The notes under the pieces were generated by a model that saw only the letters and a program-made list of their open reading frames with translations, was not told the origin of the DNA and ran no database searches. Source: Xanthomonas campestris pv. phormiicola (GTDB taxonomy: Bacteria; Pseudomonadota; Gammaproteobacteria; Xanthomonadales; Xanthomonadaceae). From it: a stretch of 64,000 bases of DNA. The stretch covers positions 943,001 through 1,007,000 of the forward strand of contig CP102593.1 of NCBI GenBank assembly GCA_025666215.1, read 5' to 3'. The position numbers and the translations under genes are program-made. This document shows positions 15,769-26,330 of the stretch, piece after piece (the stretch's first letter is position 1; each line of letters begins with the position of its first letter).

Positions 15769-17919
15769 ATGAGCGCTGCGTCCGCATCGCGTACCGGTCA
15801 ACCCATGCATACACTGGCCAATTGGTCGCTGTGGGCGCTGGGCGCCTTGTTGTTGGTGTTCGTGGTCGCCATTCCGATGGACGTGCCGCAGCAGATGCTG
15901 TTCTCGCTGGTGGTGTTCGCCGCGGCGCTGCTGCTGCGCCGCAGCGGCAGCCGGCTGGCCGTGCTGGTGATGATGTCGCTGTCGCTGGCGATGTCCTCGC
16001 GCTACATCTGGTGGCGCATCACCCAGACCATGGGCGTGAGCAGCGTGGTCGATCTGAGCCTGGGCCTGGGCCTGCTGCTGGCCGAGGTGTATGCCTTCAC
16101 CATCCTGGTGCTGGGCTATTTCCAGGTGCTGTGGCCGCTGAACCGGCGCCCGGTGCCGCTGCCCGCCGACCAGAGCGCGTGGCCGACGGTGGACCTGTTC
16201 ATTCCCACCTACAACGAGCCGCTGTCGGTGGTGCGCTCCACCATCCTGGCCGCCAGCGTGATGGACTGGCCGGCGGACAAGCTCAACATCTATCTGCTCG
16301 ACGACGGCCGCCGCGACGAGTTCCGCGAGTTCTGCGTGCAGGCCGGCATCCACTACGTCACCCGCACCAACAACTTCCACGCCAAGGCCGGCAACATCAA
16401 CGCCGCGCTGAAGAAGTCCAGCGGCGAGTACGTGGCGATCTTCGACTGCGACCACATCCCGACCCGTTCGTTCCTGCAGGTGGCGATGGGCTGGTTCCTG
16501 CGCGACCGCATGCTGGCGGTGGTGCAGATGCCGCACTACTTCTTCTCCGCCGATCCGTTCGAGCGCAACCTCGGCAACCACGGCAAGGTGCCCAACGAGG
16601 GCGAGCTGTTCTACGGCCTGTTGCAGGACGGCAACGACCAGTGGGACGCGACCTTCTTCTGCGGCTCGTGCGCGGTGATCAAGCGCAAGCCGCTGGAGGA
16701 AGTCGGCGGGGTGGCGGTGGAAACGGTGACCGAGGATGCGCACACCGCGCTGAAGCTGCACCGGCGCGGCTACCGCAGCGCCTACATCACCGTGCCGCAG
16801 GCCGCCGGCCTGGCCACCGAGAGCCTGTCCGGCCACGTCGCCCAGCGCATCCGCTGGGCGCGCGGCATGGCGCAGATCGCGCGGCTGGACAACCCGCTGC
16901 TCGGCAAGGGCCTGCGCCTGTCGCAGCGGCTGTGCTACGCCAACGCGATGCTGCACTTCTTCTACGGGCTGCCGCGCATCATCTACCTGACCGCGCCGCT
17001 GGCCTACCTGTTCTTCGGCGCGCATGTGATCCACGCCTCGGCGCTGATGATCCTGGCCTACGCATTGCCGCACATCATGCAGGCCAACCTGACCAACCTG
17101 CGCACCCAGGGCAAGTTCCGCCACCTGCTGTGGAACGAGGTCTACGAGACCACGCTGGCCTGGTACATCCTGCGCCCGACCCTGGTAGCGCTGTTCAATC
17201 CCAAGCTCGGCAAGTTCAACGTCACCCCCAAGGGCGGCCTGGTCACGCGCAGCTATTTCGACCGGCAGATCGCCAAGCCCTACCTGTTCCTGCTGGTGCT
17301 GAACCTGGCCGGCCTGGCCGCCGGGGCGATGCGCCTGGTCTACACCGATGCCACCGGCGAAGCGCAGACGATCTGGTTCAACCTGGCCTGGACCGTCTAC
17401 AACGTGCTGCTGCTCGGCGCCACCATCGCCACCGCCAGCGAGATGCGCCAGGTGCGCCGCTCGCACCGCGTGCCGCTGGACATCCCGGCCACGCTGTACC
17501 TGCCCGATGGCCAGGAACTGGCCTGCCGCACGGTCAACTTCTCCACCGGCGGCATGGCCTTGAACCTGGTCGAGACGGCGCCGGTGGAGCCGGATACGCT
17601 GGTCGACGTGGGCCTGTCGCAGCGCAATGTCGAACGGCGCCTGCCGGCGATCGTGCGCCACGACCGCGACGGACACATCAGCGTGCAGTTCCGCGCCATG
17701 TCGATCGAGCAGGAGCGCTGGCTGGTCGCCTGCACCTTCGCCCGCGCCGACATCTGGGTGTCGCAGTGGGGCCGCCACGACCGCGACAATTTCTGGAAAT
17801 CGATGGGCCAGGTGTTCGCGGCGAGCATGCGCGGCTTCCAGCGCCTGGGCCAGCATGTCGGCGACAGCGTGCGCGGCGGCTTCCGTTCGCGTCCGGCCGG
17901 CGAGGAATCCGCGCCGTGA
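15769..17919 (+). CDS. bcsA: Cellulose synthase catalytic subunit (c-di-GMP activated)
   Basis: A 716-residue inner-membrane GT2 enzyme that polymerises UDP-glucose into beta-1,4-glucan and threads it across the membrane with BcsB. Catalytic motifs are all present: DDG at residues 178-180, FDCDH with the metal DxD at 226-228, TED at 321-323 and QRIRW at 359-363. A PilZ domain follows, with RRSHR at 563-567 and NFSTGG at 590-595, the two c-di-GMP-contacting motifs. Membrane helices flank the catalytic domain. The start follows AGGAATC. It lies 95 bp after the bcsP-like gene and 47 bp before bcsB. Confidence 0.97.
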   Translation: MSAASASRTGQPMHTLANWSLWALGALLLVFVVAIPMDVPQQMLFSLVVFAAALLLRRSGSRLAVLVMMSLSLAMSSRYIWWRITQTMGVSSVVDLSLGLGLLLAEVYAFTILVLGYFQVLWPLNRRPVPLPADQSAWPTVDLFIPTYNEPLSVVRSTILAASVMDWPADKLNIYLLDDGRRDEFREFCVQAGIHYVTRTNNFHAKAGNINAALKKSSGEYVAIFDCDHIPTRSFLQVAMGWFLRDRMLAVVQMPHYFFSADPFERNLGNHGKVPNEGELFYGLLQDGNDQWDATFFCGSCAVIKRKPLEEVGGVAVETVTEDAHTALKLHRRGYRSAYITVPQAAGLATESLSGHVAQRIRWARGMAQIARLDNPLLGKGLRLSQRLCYANAMLHFFYGLPRIIYLTAPLAYLFFGAHVIHASALMILAYALPHIMQANLTNLRTQGKFRHLLWNEVYETTLAWYILRPTLVALFNPKLGKFNVTPKGGLVTRSYFDRQIAKPYLFLLVLNLAGLAAGAMRLVYTDATGEAQTIWFNLAWTVYNVLLLGATIATASEMRQVRRSHRVPLDIPATLYLPDGQELACRTVNFSTGGMALNLVETAPVEPDTLVDVGLSQRNVERRLPAIVRHDRDGHISVQFRAMSIEQERWLVACTFARADIWVSQWGRHDRDNFWKSMGQVFAASMRGFQRLGQHVGDSVRGGFRSRPAGEESAP

Positions 17920-17966
17920 GCCGCGTTTGTCCGTCTTTCCTTTCCTCTTTCTTCCGGTTGCCCTCG

Positions 17967-20282
17967 ATGCGCCTACCTGCCTTGGCCGCGTGCTGCCTCA
18001 CCATCCTGTCCGGCCTGGCGCTGGCGCAGGAACCGACGCTTCCCGCCACGCCGGCGGCGCCCGCCGCCACCGCGACGGCCGCGGTGCCAGGACCGGCAGC
18101 GCCGGTGCCCGCGGCCCCGACACTGGGCGTGCAGGAACGTTCGGCGACGCTGAAGCAGCTCGGCATGGACTACGAAATCACCCTGCGCGGCATCCAGGGC
18201 AGCGCCGGCGTGGCGTTCAGCGCGCGCACCGACGAGGTGGTCGAGGCGGCGACGCTGCACCTGAGCTACAGCTACTCGCCGGCGCTGCTGCCGGAACTGT
18301 CGCACCTGAAGGTCACCGTCAACGGCGTCACCGTGGCGACCCTGCCGGTGACCCGCGAGAACGCCGGCAAGCTGCAGCAGACCGACGTGCCGATCGATCC
18401 GCGCCTGGTCAGCGACTACAACCAGCTCAACCTGCAGCTGATCGGGCACTACACCCGCGAATGCGAGGATCCCGACCACACCAGCCTGTGGGCCAACATC
18501 GACCCGGCCACGCGGCTGTCGCTGAGCACCACGCCGCTGGTGCTGGCCAACGACCTGGCGCTGCTGCCGGTGCCGTTCTACGACAAGCGCGACACGCGCC
18601 GGCTGGAACTGCCGTTCGTGTTCCCGCAGCGGCCGGACCTGGCCACGCTGCGCAGCGCCGGCATCGTCTCCTCGTGGTTCGGCGCGCAGGCCGGTTACCG
18701 CGGCGCGGTGTTCAACGTCTCCATCGGCGACGTGCCGGCGACCGGCAACGCGGTGCTGTTCGCCACCCCGAACACGCTGCCGGCCGAACTGGCGACCGCC
18801 GAGAACGGCCTGGGCGAGATCGCCGGCCCGACCCTGGCGGTGGTCACCAATCCGCGCGATCCGGCCGGCAAGCTGCTGCTGGTGCTCGGCCGCAACGACA
18901 ACGACCTGCAGCAGGCGGCCACCGCGCTGGCGCTGGGCACGCCGTTCAACGGCGCCGTGGCCAGGATCGGCGAGCTGAAGCAGGCGCAGCCGCGCAAGCC
19001 CTACGACGCGCCGAACTGGATTTCCAGCGACGGCCCGGTGCGCTTCGCCGATCTGGTCGCGCAGACCTCGCAGCTCAATGTCACTGGCTACCACCCGGAC
19101 CTGATCCGGGTCGGCCTGCAGCTGCCGCCGGACCTGTTCGTGTGGCAGCGCGACGGCATCCCGGTCAACCTGCGCTACCGCTACACGGTGCCGGACGTGC
19201 GCAACAAGTCCGCGCTCAACGTCAGCATCAACGATGCCTTCGTCACCACCCTGCCGCTGAGCGGGCGCCCGTACGCCGAATCGCTGCCGCTGCAGTGGTG
19301 GCACGACCTCAAGGCCAAGGGCGCGATGCCGGTGGAGCAGAAACTGCTGCTGCCGACCGGCCCGTTCTCGGCCAACAGCCAGCTGCGCTTCCACTTCTTC
19401 TTCGACCGCCCGCAGGCCGGCGAATGCAAGAACACCTTCCCCGACGTGTCCGGCGCGATCGACGCCGATTCGAGCGTGGACCTGAGTTCGTTCCACCACT
19501 ACATGGCGATGCCGAACCTGGCCGCGTTCGGCAATGCCGGCTATCCGTTCACGCGCCTGGCCGACCTGTCCGAATCCACCATCGTGGTGCCGGACGAGGC
19601 CAGCGACCAGGACATGTCCAACCTGCTGACCCTGCTCGGCAAGCTCGGCGCCTCCACCGGCTATCCGGCCTTGCGCGCCACCCTGATCCATGCCGGCGAA
19701 GTGGAGCAGCACGCCGACAGCGACCTGCTGGTGTTCGGCTCCTCGCGCTCGCAGCCGCTGTTCCAGCGCTGGAGCGAGCACCTGCCGATCGGTGACGGCG
19801 CCACCGGCCGGCGCTTCTCGATGACCGACTGGGTGATGGACACGCTGCCCGGCTTCCTGTCCTTCGACGCGCGCCGCACCGACCTGCCGACCACCGCCGA
19901 AGTGGCGGTGAAGCCGGCCCCGGGCGACGTGGTGCTGATGGGCTTCGAGTCGCCGCTCAAGCCCGGGCGCAGCGTGGTCGCGCTGCTGGCCGAGGATCCG
20001 GCCAGCGTCGGCCAGCTGTTCGACGCCTGGTTCGAGCCGGCCACGCTGAAGGATTTCCAGGGCAGCGTGGTGCTGCTGCAGCAGGGCAAGATCCGCAGCC
20101 TGGCCGGCAACCAGGCCTATTACGTCGGCCACCTGCCGCTGCCGACCTGGGCGCGCTGGTACTTCTCGCAGCATCCGCTGCTGCTCGGCCTGGCGGTGGT
20201 GCTGCTGAGCCTGCTACTGGCGCTGGCCGCGCGCGTGGTGCTGCGCCGGCATTCGGCGCAACGGTTGCGGGAAGGGCAATGA
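17967..20282 (+). CDS. bcsB: Cellulose synthase periplasmic subunit B
   Basis: A 771-residue periplasmic, membrane-anchored partner of BcsA. The signal peptide is MRLPALAACCLTILSGLALAQ. An Ala/Pro linker follows, then the paired carbohydrate-binding-like and flavodoxin-like modules of the family (GVAFSARTDEVVEAATLHLSYSYSP, TRECEDP). The C-terminal transmembrane anchor, required to complete the BcsA channel, is LLLGLAVVLLSLLLALAARVVL. The stop overlaps the bcsZ start by 4 bp (ATGA). The start chosen gives a clean signal peptide. Confidence 0.95.
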   Translation: MRLPALAACCLTILSGLALAQEPTLPATPAAPAATATAAVPGPAAPVPAAPTLGVQERSATLKQLGMDYEITLRGIQGSAGVAFSARTDEVVEAATLHLSYSYSPALLPELSHLKVTVNGVTVATLPVTRENAGKLQQTDVPIDPRLVSDYNQLNLQLIGHYTRECEDPDHTSLWANIDPATRLSLSTTPLVLANDLALLPVPFYDKRDTRRLELPFVFPQRPDLATLRSAGIVSSWFGAQAGYRGAVFNVSIGDVPATGNAVLFATPNTLPAELATAENGLGEIAGPTLAVVTNPRDPAGKLLLVLGRNDNDLQQAATALALGTPFNGAVARIGELKQAQPRKPYDAPNWISSDGPVRFADLVAQTSQLNVTGYHPDLIRVGLQLPPDLFVWQRDGIPVNLRYRYTVPDVRNKSALNVSINDAFVTTLPLSGRPYAESLPLQWWHDLKAKGAMPVEQKLLLPTGPFSANSQLRFHFFFDRPQAGECKNTFPDVSGAIDADSSVDLSSFHHYMAMPNLAAFGNAGYPFTRLADLSESTIVVPDEASDQDMSNLLTLLGKLGASTGYPALRATLIHAGEVEQHADSDLLVFGSSRSQPLFQRWSEHLPIGDGATGRRFSMTDWVMDTLPGFLSFDARRTDLPTTAEVAVKPAPGDVVLMGFESPLKPGRSVVALLAEDPASVGQLFDAWFEPATLKDFQGSVVLLQQGKIRSLAGNQAYYVGHLPLPTWARWYFSQHPLLLGLAVVLLSLLLALAARVVLRRHSAQRLREGQ

Positions 20283-21442
20283 CCCCGCACGCGCGACAGC
20301 GCCGCCGCGTGCTCGGCGGCGCGCTCGCCGCGGGCGCGGCGGCGCTGCTGCCGTCGCTGCCGGCCACCGCCGCTGCGGCCGCCTGCGCGCCGTGGCGCGA
20401 GTGGACCGGCTTCGTCGCCAAGCATATCGACGACAGCGGGCGGGTGATCGATTTCAGCAATGCCGATCAGCGCAGCACCTCCGAAGGCCAGTCCTACGCG
20501 CTGTTCTTCGCGCTGGTGGCCAACGACCAGGTGCTGTTTGACCGGCTGCTCGGCTGGACCCGGCACAACCTCAGCGGCGGCCGCCCGCAACAGGTGCTGC
20601 CGGCCTGGCTGTGGGGCCGCGCCGACGACGGCAGCTGGCGCGTGCTCGACGACAACACCGCCAGCGACGCCGACCTGTGGATCGCCTACGCGCTGCTGGA
20701 GGCCGGGCGCCTGTGGCAGCGGCCCGGCTACACCCAGGCCGGCATGCAGACGCTGGCGCTGGTGCGGCGCCACGAACTGGCCGAACTGCCCGGCTTCGGC
20801 GGCATGCTGTTGCCGGCGATGAAAGGCTTCGCCAAGCCGCCGCGCTGGACGCTCAATCCCAGCTACCTGCCGATCCAGCTGCTGCGCCGTTTCGCCGCCG
20901 CCGATCCGAAAGGACCGTGGGCCGGGCTGGCGCAGCGCAGCGCGCGCCTGCTGCGCGACAGCGCGCCGGTCGGCTTCGCGCCGGACTGGATCGGCTGGGA
21001 CGGCCGCGCGTTCGCGGTCGATCCGGGCAAGGGCGCACTGGGCAGCTACGACGCGATCCGCGTGTACCTGTGGGCGGGCATGCTCGATGCCGGCGAACCG
21101 CTGCGCAAGGCGCTGCTCGAGGACCTGTCCGGTCCGCTGCAGCAGGTGCAAGCGCAGGGCCATTTCAGCGAAAAGGTGGACACGCGCCTGGGCGTCGGCA
21201 GCGGCACCGCGCCGCCCGGCTTCGCCGCCGCCCTGCTGCCGTACCTCAGTGCGCTGCGCCAGCCGCTGCTGCTGAAGGCGCAGGCGCAACAGATTCCCGC
21301 GCCCGGCGAGGCCGCCGCGGCGAAGCTTCCCTATTACGATCGGGTGCTGGTCCTGTTCGGGCGCGGCTGGCTCGATAACCGCTATCGCTTTTCCGCAGAC
21401 GGCCTGCTGCAGCCCGCCTGGAGAACCCAATGTTCCGCATGA
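20279..21442 (+). CDS. bcsZ: Cellulase of the bcs operon (GH8 endoglucanase)
   Basis: A 387-residue periplasmic GH8 endo-beta-1,4-glucanase that trims mis-folded chains during cellulose export. The N terminus RQRRRVLGGALAAGAAALLP has a twin-arginine look. The GH8 catalytic acid lies in TSEGQSYAL (Glu69), and DNTASDADLWIAYAL, around residues 125-139, carries the other conserved Asp. LNPSYLP and GSYDAIRVYLW are family blocks. It overlaps bcsB by 4 bp and bcsC by 13 bp, so translation of the three is coupled. Confidence 0.95.
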   Translation: MTPHARQRRRVLGGALAAGAAALLPSLPATAAAAACAPWREWTGFVAKHIDDSGRVIDFSNADQRSTSEGQSYALFFALVANDQVLFDRLLGWTRHNLSGGRPQQVLPAWLWGRADDGSWRVLDDNTASDADLWIAYALLEAGRLWQRPGYTQAGMQTLALVRRHELAELPGFGGMLLPAMKGFAKPPRWTLNPSYLPIQLLRRFAAADPKGPWAGLAQRSARLLRDSAPVGFAPDWIGWDGRAFAVDPGKGALGSYDAIRVYLWAGMLDAGEPLRKALLEDLSGPLQQVQAQGHFSEKVDTRLGVGSGTAPPGFAAALLPYLSALRQPLLLKAQAQQIPAPGEAAAAKLPYYDRVLVLFGRGWLDNRYRFSADGLLQPAWRTQCSA

Positions 21443-24400
21443 ACCTCAAGCCTCTGTACCTGGCCGGCATGATCGACCTGTGCCTGCTCGCCGGCAACGC
21501 GCACGCGCAGGCCGGCAACGCCACCCAGCAACTGGTCAGCCAGGGCAACTACTGGCACGACCAGGGCCGCGACGATCTTGCCGCCGACACCTGGCGCAAG
21601 CTGCTGCGGGTCGATCCCAACCAGCCCGACGCGCTGCTCGGCCTGGCCCAGATCGACCTGGCGCAAGGCCGCCAGGGCGATGCGCGCAAGCGCCTGCAGC
21701 AGTTGCAGAACACCCATCCGCAGGCGCCGCAGACGCAGCGCCTGAGCCAGGCGATCGGCGGCAGTGGCGACAGCGTCAACCTGCGCAACGCGCGCCGCGC
21801 CGCCTCGGCCGGACGCTACGTGGAAGCGGTGCGCGAGTACCAGGCGCTGTTCGACGGCAAGGCGCCGCCGGACCACCTGGCGCTGGAGTACTACCAGGCC
21901 CTGGCCGGCACCCCGCAGGGCTGGGACGGCGCCCGCGACGGCCTGCGCCGCCTGGCCGCGGCGCAACCCAACAACGGCGCCGCGGCGCTGGCGCTGGCGC
22001 AGGTGCTGACCTACCGCGAGCCGTCGCGGCGCGAAGGCATCGCCCAGCTCAGCGCGATGAGCAAGCGTCCCGATGTCGGCGGCCCGGCGCGCGCCGGCTG
22101 GCGCCAGGCGCTGCTGTGGCTCAATGCCGGCAGCGCCGACGCGCCGCTGTACCAGGCGTTCCTGGCGGCCAATCCGAACGATGCCGAAGTCGCCGCCAAG
22201 GCCACCAAGCTGGGCGAGCAGCGCGCCGCGCAGGCCGGCGATCCGGCCGGCGAACAACTCGGCGAAGCGTTCAAGGCGCTCAACGCCGGCAACCTGGCGG
22301 TGGCCGAGCAGCGTTTCACCCAGGTGCTGCGCGCGCGTCCGCGCGATGCCGACGCGCTCGGCGGCCTGGGCTCGGTGCGCCTGCGCCAGCAGCGCTTCGG
22401 CGAGGCGCAGGAACTGCTGCGTCCGGCCGCCGCGGGCAACGGCAAATGGCGTTCGGCGCTGGACAGCGCGCGCTACTGGCTGCAACTGCAGCAGGCGCAG
22501 GCCGCGCGCGGCCGCGGCGACAGCGACGAGGCGCTGCGCCTGACCCAGCAGGCGCTGAAACTGCAGCCCAACGAAGCCACCGGCTACGTGCTGCTCGGCG
22601 ATCTGCAATCGGCCAGCGATGCGGCCGCGGCCGAACGCAGCTATCGCCAGGCGCTGGCGCTGAGCGCCGACAATGCCGGCGCGCTGCAGGGCCTGATCGG
22701 CCTGTACAGCCGCCAGGGCCGCGCCGACGAGGCCAGCGCGCTGTTCGCCAGGCTCAGCCCGGCGCAGCGGGAAAAGGCCGGCGGCGAAGCCACGCTGCGC
22801 TCCAACGTGCAGCGCGCCCGCGCCAAGCAGGCGCTGGAGGCCGGCGACACGGTCTCGGCGCAGAGCGAACTGGAAGCGGCGATGGTCGAACGTCCCGGCG
22901 ATCCGTGGGTGCGGCTGGACCTGGCGCGGCTGTACCAGCAGGCCGGGCGTCCGGACCAGGCGCGCAGCGTGATGGACGGCCTGCTCGCGGTGCACGGCGA
23001 CATGCCCGAGGCGCTGTACGCCAATGCGCTGCTGGCGCAGGAACGCGGCGACTGGGCCAGCGCCTACGCCAGCCTGGAACGCATCCCCAGTACGGCGCGG
23101 ACCGCGGAAATGAGCGCGCTGCGCAATACCGCCTGGGTCGAGCAGCAGGCCGCGCAGGCGCGGCTGTTGCAACAGCAGGGCCGCGCCGGCGAGGCGCAGC
23201 TGCTGCTGGCGCGCACCGAGGCCGCGCTCGGCGGCGCGCTGGAACAGCCGGCGCTGCTGGCGTCGATGGCCGGCGCCTACGCCGACATCGGCAGCAACCA
23301 GCGCGCGCTGACCCTGGCGCAGCGCCTGGTCGCGCAGAACCCGAGCACCGAGGCGCGGCTGCAATACGCCAGTGTGCTGCTGCGCGCGCAGCAGGACGCC
23401 GAGCTGGCGGCGACGCTGCGCCAGTTGCGCGATACCGACATGAGCGCCGAGCAGCAGCGCCGCTACCAGGCGCTGCGCAGCGGCTACACGCTGCGCCAGG
23501 TGGATGCGCTGCGCGAGTTGGGCAACCTGGAAGCGGCCTACGACGCGCTGGCGCCGCTGCTGGCGCAGCAGAACCAGGATCCCAGGGCGGTGGCCGCGCT
23601 GGCGCGGCTGTACGCCGCCGCCGGCGACCAGCGCCAGGCGCTGGTGCTGTACCAGCAGCAGCTGCAGCAATCGCCCGAGGACCTGGACACGCTGATCGCG
23701 GCGGCCAACACCGCCGCCGCGCTGCGCGACCTGGGCAGCGCCGAGGACTATCTGCAGCGCGCACTGGCGAAAGCGCCGGATTCGCCGGCGGTATTGAGCG
23801 CGGCCGGCCGCGTGTACCGCAGCGCCGGCAAGAACCGCAAGGCCGAAAGCTATTTCCGTGCCGCGCTGGCGGCGCAGGCGCGCGAGGCCGGCCAGCACGA
23901 CAACGGCCTGCCGACCGCCAACGGCCCGGCGTCCTTCGCCGGCGCCGGGCGCCCGCTGAACCCGTTCGCCGGCATGAGCGGACGCATGCCGCGCAGCCCG
24001 GCGGTGGTCTCCGACAGCCTCGGCGGCGGCTATCCGGCGCCGGCCTATGCCGCGGCCGGCCAGGTCGCGCTCCCGGCTGCGGCCGGCGCGGGCCAATACC
24101 CGTCAATGCCGGCCGCGGCTGCCGCGGCCTATGCCAGCGGCGGCGACGACCTGCCGCCGCCGGCCAGCGCCGGCGCTGCCGGCGGCGTGCAGCTGGCGGC
24201 GCTGCCGGTGCCCGGCCAGCGCGCGCCGGCCACGGCCGGCCTGGCCCCGTCCTACTATCCCGACGACCGCGTCGCCACCACGGGCAGCGCGCGCCAGGCG
24301 CAGGCGCTGGCCACCCCGGCGCGCACCGGCACCGTGCTCGACGAACTGCGCGAAGTGCAGTCGGAAAACAGCGACAGCCTGGCCGCCGGCGCCACCTACC

Positions 24401-25962
24401 GCGCCCGCGACGGCGAGGCCGGGCTGGGCAAGTTGAACGACCTGGAAGTGCCGCTGCACGGCGAATTCGCGCTCGGCGAGGGCAAGCTCAGCGTCGATGT
24501 CACCCCGACCCTGCTCGATGCCGGCACCCTCGACAGCGCCTATTCCACCGCCAGCCGGTTCGGCGCCGGCCCGAGCGCGGCGATGGGCGATGCGCTGGCC
24601 GCCGACCGCACCCCGATCGACGACCTGGTCGGCAGCGACCTGTACCAGCTGCTGCTCACCGAGGGCGACACCACCGCCACCCGCAACGCGTTGCGCACCT
24701 ACGCGGTGAACACCGGCCTGTACAACGCGCTGTACAACGACACCGACGCCACCTTGACCAACGCGCAGCGCGAGGCCGCGGCGTTGCAGGCGCTGTATGC
24801 CGAACCGCTGTCGGTGTTCCTGCTCGGCAACGTCGCCGCCGACGTCTCGATCAGCACCCTGGCCAGCGCGATTCTCGACGACGCCTCGCGCAGCGCCGAC
24901 CTCAGCGCCGCCGACATCGCCCGCTTCAAGGCGCTGGCCGCCAACACCACCGCGGCCAGCCTGACCCCGGCCGGCTTCAGCCAGGCGCTGTACACGATGG
25001 CCGCCAACGGCAACGGCGCGCGGCGCCTGGACCAGAACACCAATGGCGTCGGCGTGTCGGTGAAGTACAAGAACGGCGGCTTCGCGGCCGACCTCGGCAG
25101 CACCCCGATCGGCTTCCCCGAGCAGCGCATCGTCGGCGGCGTCGGCTACCGCGGCCAGATCGGCGAGAACCTGACCTATTCGGGCCAGGCGTTCCGGCGC
25201 GCGGTCAGCGACAGCCTGCTGTCCTTCGCCGGCGTCGACGACGGCCGCGCCGGCCTGCGCTGGGGCGGGGTGACCAGCAACGGCGTGCGCCTGTCGGCCA
25301 CGCTCGACAACGGCCTGCTCGGCGGCTACGCCAACCTCACCGCCGATCGCCTGGTCGGCCACAACGTCGCCGACAACGACCACCGCCAGGTGGACCTGGG
25401 CGTGTACGTGCACGCGCTGGAAACCGAGAACCAGTCGCTGACCGCCGGCCTCAACCTGACCGCGATGCAGTACGACAAGAACCTCAGCGGCTACACCTAC
25501 GGCCAGGGCGGCTACTTCAGCCCGCAGGACTATGTCGACCTGGGGTTCCCGGTGCACTGGAGCGGGCGTTCGGCCGGGCGCAAGGTCAACTGGAGCGTGG
25601 ACGCCAGCGTCGGCGTGCAGCATTTCCGCAGCGACGACAGCAACTACTTCCCGACCAGCGCGCAGATGCAGCAGGACGCCTACGACGCCGCATCGCTGGC
25701 CGCGCTGCTGGGCCTGGTGGACACCTACACCGCGCCGGTCTACGCCGGGCAGAGCAAGACCGGCGTGTCCTACAACGTCGCCGGCGCGGCCGAGTGGCAA
25801 CTGGCCCCGCAGCTGTTCCTGGGCGGCCGGCTGATCTTCAACAACGCCCGCGACTACAACCAGTTCAGCACCAACCTCTACGTGCGCTTCGTGCTCGACC
25901 GGCTCGGCGCCGGCCTCGGCCGCCGCCCGCAGGTGCTGGCCTCGCCGTACGTGGGCGAGTAG
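21430..25962 (+). CDS. bcsC: Cellulose export outer-membrane protein C
   Basis: A 1510-residue export protein. A short signal peptide (to about AHAQ, residue 27) leads into a long periplasmic superhelix of TPR repeats over roughly residues 30-820 (for example ALLGLAQIDLAQGR, DALGGLGSVRLRQQRF, GYVLLGDLQSASDAAAAERSYRQAL). An Ala/Pro/Gly-rich linker covers about residues 830-960. The BcsC C-terminal beta-barrel domain starts near residue 970 and ends LYVRFVLDRLGAGLG and on to VGE. The barrel passes cellulose through the outer membrane, and the TPRs contact the synthase and peptidoglycan. No truncation or frameshift is seen. Confidence 0.95.
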   Translation: MFRMNLKPLYLAGMIDLCLLAGNAHAQAGNATQQLVSQGNYWHDQGRDDLAADTWRKLLRVDPNQPDALLGLAQIDLAQGRQGDARKRLQQLQNTHPQAPQTQRLSQAIGGSGDSVNLRNARRAASAGRYVEAVREYQALFDGKAPPDHLALEYYQALAGTPQGWDGARDGLRRLAAAQPNNGAAALALAQVLTYREPSRREGIAQLSAMSKRPDVGGPARAGWRQALLWLNAGSADAPLYQAFLAANPNDAEVAAKATKLGEQRAAQAGDPAGEQLGEAFKALNAGNLAVAEQRFTQVLRARPRDADALGGLGSVRLRQQRFGEAQELLRPAAAGNGKWRSALDSARYWLQLQQAQAARGRGDSDEALRLTQQALKLQPNEATGYVLLGDLQSASDAAAAERSYRQALALSADNAGALQGLIGLYSRQGRADEASALFARLSPAQREKAGGEATLRSNVQRARAKQALEAGDTVSAQSELEAAMVERPGDPWVRLDLARLYQQAGRPDQARSVMDGLLAVHGDMPEALYANALLAQERGDWASAYASLERIPSTARTAEMSALRNTAWVEQQAAQARLLQQQGRAGEAQLLLARTEAALGGALEQPALLASMAGAYADIGSNQRALTLAQRLVAQNPSTEARLQYASVLLRAQQDAELAATLRQLRDTDMSAEQQRRYQALRSGYTLRQVDALRELGNLEAAYDALAPLLAQQNQDPRAVAALARLYAAAGDQRQALVLYQQQLQQSPEDLDTLIAAANTAAALRDLGSAEDYLQRALAKAPDSPAVLSAAGRVYRSAGKNRKAESYFRAALAAQAREAGQHDNGLPTANGPASFAGAGRPLNPFAGMSGRMPRSPAVVSDSLGGGYPAPAYAAAGQVALPAAAGAGQYPSMPAAAAAAYASGGDDLPPPASAGAAGGVQLAALPVPGQRAPATAGLAPSYYPDDRVATTGSARQAQALATPARTGTVLDELREVQSENSDSLAAGATYRARDGEAGLGKLNDLEVPLHGEFALGEGKLSVDVTPTLLDAGTLDSAYSTASRFGAGPSAAMGDALAADRTPIDDLVGSDLYQLLLTEGDTTATRNALRTYAVNTGLYNALYNDTDATLTNAQREAAALQALYAEPLSVFLLGNVAADVSISTLASAILDDASRSADLSAADIARFKALAANTTAASLTPAGFSQALYTMAANGNGARRLDQNTNGVGVSVKYKNGGFAADLGSTPIGFPEQRIVGGVGYRGQIGENLTYSGQAFRRAVSDSLLSFAGVDDGRAGLRWGGVTSNGVRLSATLDNGLLGGYANLTADRLVGHNVADNDHRQVDLGVYVHALETENQSLTAGLNLTAMQYDKNLSGYTYGQGGYFSPQDYVDLGFPVHWSGRSAGRKVNWSVDASVGVQHFRSDDSNYFPTSAQMQQDAYDAASLAALLGLVDTYTAPVYAGQSKTGVSYNVAGAAEWQLAPQLFLGGRLIFNNARDYNQFSTNLYVRFVLDRLGAGLGRRPQVLASPYVGE

Positions 25963-26090
25963 GGCGCAAGCGCTTCCCGCGTCGCGACCGACATCGCGCC
26001 CACAGGGACTTGCGGCCAGCGGCCGGAAGCCCGGCAGGAGGGGCTTCGGTCCCGATGCGGTCCGGCGGCGTGCGGCCCGCGGCCTCGCTC

Positions 26091-26114
26091 GTCGCAACTG
26101 CAGTCGCTCCCACA
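26091..26114. repeat. Decayed REP remnant
   Basis: GTCGCAACTGCAGTCGCTCCCACA matches one arm of the REP-like hairpin at 1208-1277 with a few changes. It sits in the 368-bp gap between bcsC and the convergent histidine kinase. The rest of the gap shows only GC-rich decayed hairpins and no convincing gene. Confidence 0.5.
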
Positions 26115-26330
26115 GTGGGCCTGCGGTTGGCGTGCTGGGTGCACTGCAGGAAGAGCGTCAGCCCCGGCGCCATGCGCAGCTGGCGGCGTTGCTTGGACGC
26201 CTCGCAGCGCCGCCGCCCGGTGCGAGGTGGACAGCCGCCTCATCGATGAGTGCGGCCGACGCCGCTGCGCTGCACCCTCCCGGCTGGCGCCGGAGCGGAT
26301 GCTCGCATGCCTGATGCGGCTCGCATGCCG

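Noticed and set aside
15244..17856. An 870-codon open frame on the minus strand opposite bcsA and bcsP.
   Set aside because: It mirrors the plus-strand codon structure, has low-complexity Gln/Arg/Val/His-rich sequence and lies fully opposite well-supported cellulose genes.
21382..24096. A 904-codon minus-strand open frame opposite bcsC.
   Set aside because: It is a GC-rich shadow of the TPR-repeat coding sequence; the plus-strand protein has clear TPR and barrel domains.
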